Below, one piece after another: positions 40,569-42,195 of a DNA stretch of 42,195 nt (the stretch's first letter is position 1; every line of letters starts with the position of its first letter). The DNA comes from Candidatus Amunia macphersoniae (GTDB lineage: Bacteria; Chloroflexota; Dormibacteria; Aeolococcales; Aeolococcaceae). The notes beneath the pieces are model-generated. The model did not search any database and had not been told where the DNA came from. It worked only from the letters and a program-made list of their open reading frames with translations. The DNA is taken from NCBI GenBank assembly GCA_016464795.1, contig JAEKNN010000022.1:1-42195 (forward strand), given 5' to 3'. Both the position numbers and the translations under genes were made by a program.

Positions 40569-42089
40569 ATGGTCCTTCTCGACGGCAGCCCGCTCAGCAT
40601 CGACGACCTGGTGGCGGTGGCCCGGCTGGGGGCCGCCGTGGAGATGACCGGCGAGGCGCGCGCGCGGATGGCTCCCTCCCGAGCGGTGGTCGAGGCTCTC
40701 GAGAGCACCAACAGCGTTGCCTACGGCGTGACCACCGGCTTCGGCGCGCTCGCCGACCGAGCGATCGCTCCCGCCGACCGTGCTGCGCTCTCGCGACGAG
40801 TGGTGGAGAGCCACGCCGCAGGCATGGGTCAGCCGCTGGACGCCGAGGTGGTGCGGGGCATGCTGCTGCTGCGAGCGCGAACCCTGTGCGCCGGCTACTC
40901 CGGAGTGCGCCCGGTGCTGGTGGAGGCGATCGCGGCGCTGCTCAACGCACGGCTGGTGCCCTGGGTGCCCGAGCATGGCTCGCTCGGAGCCTCGGGGGAT
41001 CTCGCACCCCTGGCCCACGCCACCGCCTGCCTGCTCGGCCAGGGGTGGACGTGGGACGGCAGCACGCGCCGCGGGGCACTGGAGGCGCTGGCGGAGCATG
41101 GTCTTGCCCCGCTCACCCTGGGGGCGCGTGAAGGGCTGGCGCTCATCAACGGCACCGATGGGATGAGCTCGGTGCTTGCACTCGCGGTTGCCGACCTCAC
41201 CGACCTCCTGGCCGCGGCGGACGTGATCGCAGCCATGACGATCGAAGCTCTGCTGGGCACTGTCCGGGCGTTCTCGGAACGGGCCGTGGCCCTGAGGCCA
41301 GCCCCCGGCCAGGCCGCGAGCGCGGCCAATCTGCGAGCGATGCTCGCCGGCAGCGCGATGGTGGCGTCGCACCGGGACTCTCATCACGCCGTCCAGGATC
41401 CATATTCATTGCGCTGCACGCCGCAGGTGCACGGCGCGGCTCGCGATGTGCATGGATTCGCTCATGACTGCGTCGTCCGCGAGCTGGCATCGGTCGTCGA
41501 CAACCCCATGGTTCTCGACGGCGAGATGGTCAGCGGCGGCAACTTTCATGGCCAGGCCCTTGCCTACGCCGCCGACATGCTGGCCAGCATCTGTGCCGAC
41601 CTGGCGGCGATCAGCGAGCGGCGCCTCAACCGGCTGCTCGATCCCGCCCGCTCGCGCGGGCTGCCCGCCTTCCTTACTCAGCAGCCCGGTCTCAACAGCG
41701 GACTGATGATCGCCCAGTACACCGCCGCCGCCATGGTCGTGGATCTGCGTGTGGCCGCAACCCCGATCGCTGTCCACAGCATGTCGACGAGCGCCGGCCA
41801 GGAGGATCATGTGTCGATGGGCTTCACCGCCGCGATGCGCACGCGCCGCAGCGTGGCCACCCTGCGGCGAGTGCTGGCCACCGAGCTGGTCGCCGGCGCT
41901 CAGGCGCTGGAGCTGCGAGCCCCGCTGCGCCCCGGCCCGGCAACCGCAGCCATGCTCTCCTCCCTGCGCACGCGCGTCCCCCACCTCGACGACGATCGGG
42001 TGATCGCCGGCGACCTCGCCGAGGCAGAGGAGTGGCTGCTGGAGCGTGGCTGGCGCGACGCGCTCGCCGGCGTGGCGGTGACTTCGTGA
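40569..42089 (+). CDS. hutH: histidine ammonia-lyase
   Basis: This 506-residue enzyme deaminates histidine to urocanate, the first step of histidine breakdown. The MIO cofactor is made from A141-S142-G143 in [14 protein letters not shown]. Other family blocks are [12 protein letters not shown], the NGTDGM loop, [13 protein letters not shown] and the C-terminal [15 protein letters not shown]. The length matches the family. The ATG at 40569 is chosen because the open frame upstream is antisense to the membrane protein. Its stop overlaps the start of hutU (GTGA), showing an operon. Confidence 0.97.
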   Translation: MVLLDGSPLSIDDLVAVARLGAAVEMTGEARARMAPSRAVVEALESTNSVAYGVTTGFGALADRAIAPADRAALSRRVVESHAAGMGQPLDAEVVRGMLLLRARTLCAGYSGVRPVLVEAIAALLNARLVPWVPEHGSLGASGDLAPLAHATACLLGQGWTWDGSTRRGALEALAEHGLAPLTLGAREGLALINGTDGMSSVLALAVADLTDLLAAADVIAAMTIEALLGTVRAFSERAVALRPAPGQAASAANLRAMLAGSAMVASHRDSHHAVQDPYSLRCTPQVHGAARDVHGFAHDCVVRELASVVDNPMVLDGEMVSGGNFHGQALAYAADMLASICADLAAISERRLNRLLDPARSRGLPAFLTQQPGLNSGLMIAQYTAAAMVVDLRVAATPIAVHSMSTSAGQEDHVSMGFTAAMRTRRSVATLRRVLATELVAGAQALELRAPLRPGPATAAMLSSLRTRVPHLDDDRVIAGDLAEAEEWLLERGWRDALAGVAVTS

Positions 42090-42195
42090 GCGCCGGCGCC
42101 CGACCCGTCCGGGCGCCGCGCGGAACCGCCATCACCTGCCGCAGCTGGCAGACCGAGGCGGTGCTGCGCTGCCTGATGAACAACCTCGACCCCGA
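42086..42195 (+). CDS. hutU: urocanate hydratase, truncated by window end
   Basis: Only the first 36 codons are present. They read [13 protein letters not shown] and then [10 protein letters not shown], the well-conserved beginning of urocanase, which converts urocanate to imidazolone propionate. The GTG start overlaps the hutH stop by four bases. The rest lies outside the window. Confidence 0.88.
   Translation, partial: MSAGARPVRAPRGTAITCRSWQTEAVLRCLMNNLDP

Noticed and set aside
1..42195. CRISPR arrays, insertion sequences, rRNA
   Set aside because: No regularly spaced repeats, transposase motifs or rRNA sequence were seen on either strand.

Overview
The window is about 42 kb of GC-rich chromosome (around 70% in a typical coding line). 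It encodes mostly intact, densely packed bacterial genes, many joined by 4-base ATGA/GTGA overlaps. The organism is probably a high-GC Terrabacteria-type soil bacterium. GyrA is actinobacteria-like, with Ala at the quinolone-determining Ser position. Glycine decarboxylase is split into gcvPA/gcvPB, which fits Chloroflexota or Dormibacterota better than most Actinobacteria. Many genes begin 6-9 bases after a TANNNT-like -10 box, implying frequent leaderless transcripts. The phylum is an inference; no rRNA or other decisive marker is present.

Layout. 1-6.0 kb: 3' part of gyrA, a universal stress protein, two coupled TrkA-type K+ regulatory proteins, a 49-residue zinc-ribbon protein, a dienelactone hydrolase and a broken HAD phosphatase. 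6-11.9 kb: an EF-G-like GTPase, two exported cell-surface proteins and a methyltransferase. 12-17.7 kb: a DedA membrane protein, a small hypothetical protein, gcvPA-gcvPB-pyrE plus an unknown gene, and an AIM24-family protein. 17.9-24.4 kb: acyl-CoA dehydrogenase, a lipoprotein, an exported lysozyme-like transglycosylase behind a structured leader, Nudix hydrolase, an RGG-rich disordered protein, a HAD hydrolase, an XRE regulator and DNA polymerase IV.

24.4-30.1 kb is the most distinctive block. It is a compact type IV secretion-like locus: a pilin-sized two-TM protein facing left, and a rightward coupled run of a VirB6/TrbL-like polytopic protein, a VirB4-type ATPase with two N-terminal TM segments (VirB3/PrgI-like fusion) and a membrane-anchored M23 peptidase. 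No relaxase, coupling protein or VirB8 is visible. The divergent control region carries a symmetric array of GGACA/TGTCC half-sites. To its right (30.1-32 kb) lies accessory, partly decayed DNA: a HicB antitoxin remnant, an intact DUF433/DUF5615 toxin-antitoxin pair, and a lower-GC stretch with a headless reading frame coupled to a small membrane protein.

32-42.2 kb: an acetyl-CoA-synthetase-like ligase, a sedolisin (S53) peptidase, a lipoate-ligase-family protein, an EAL phosphodiesterase, a leftward operon of three TadE/TadG-type pseudopilins preceded by a large membrane-anchored protein, and the start of a histidine-degradation operon (hutH-hutU, hutU cut by the window end).
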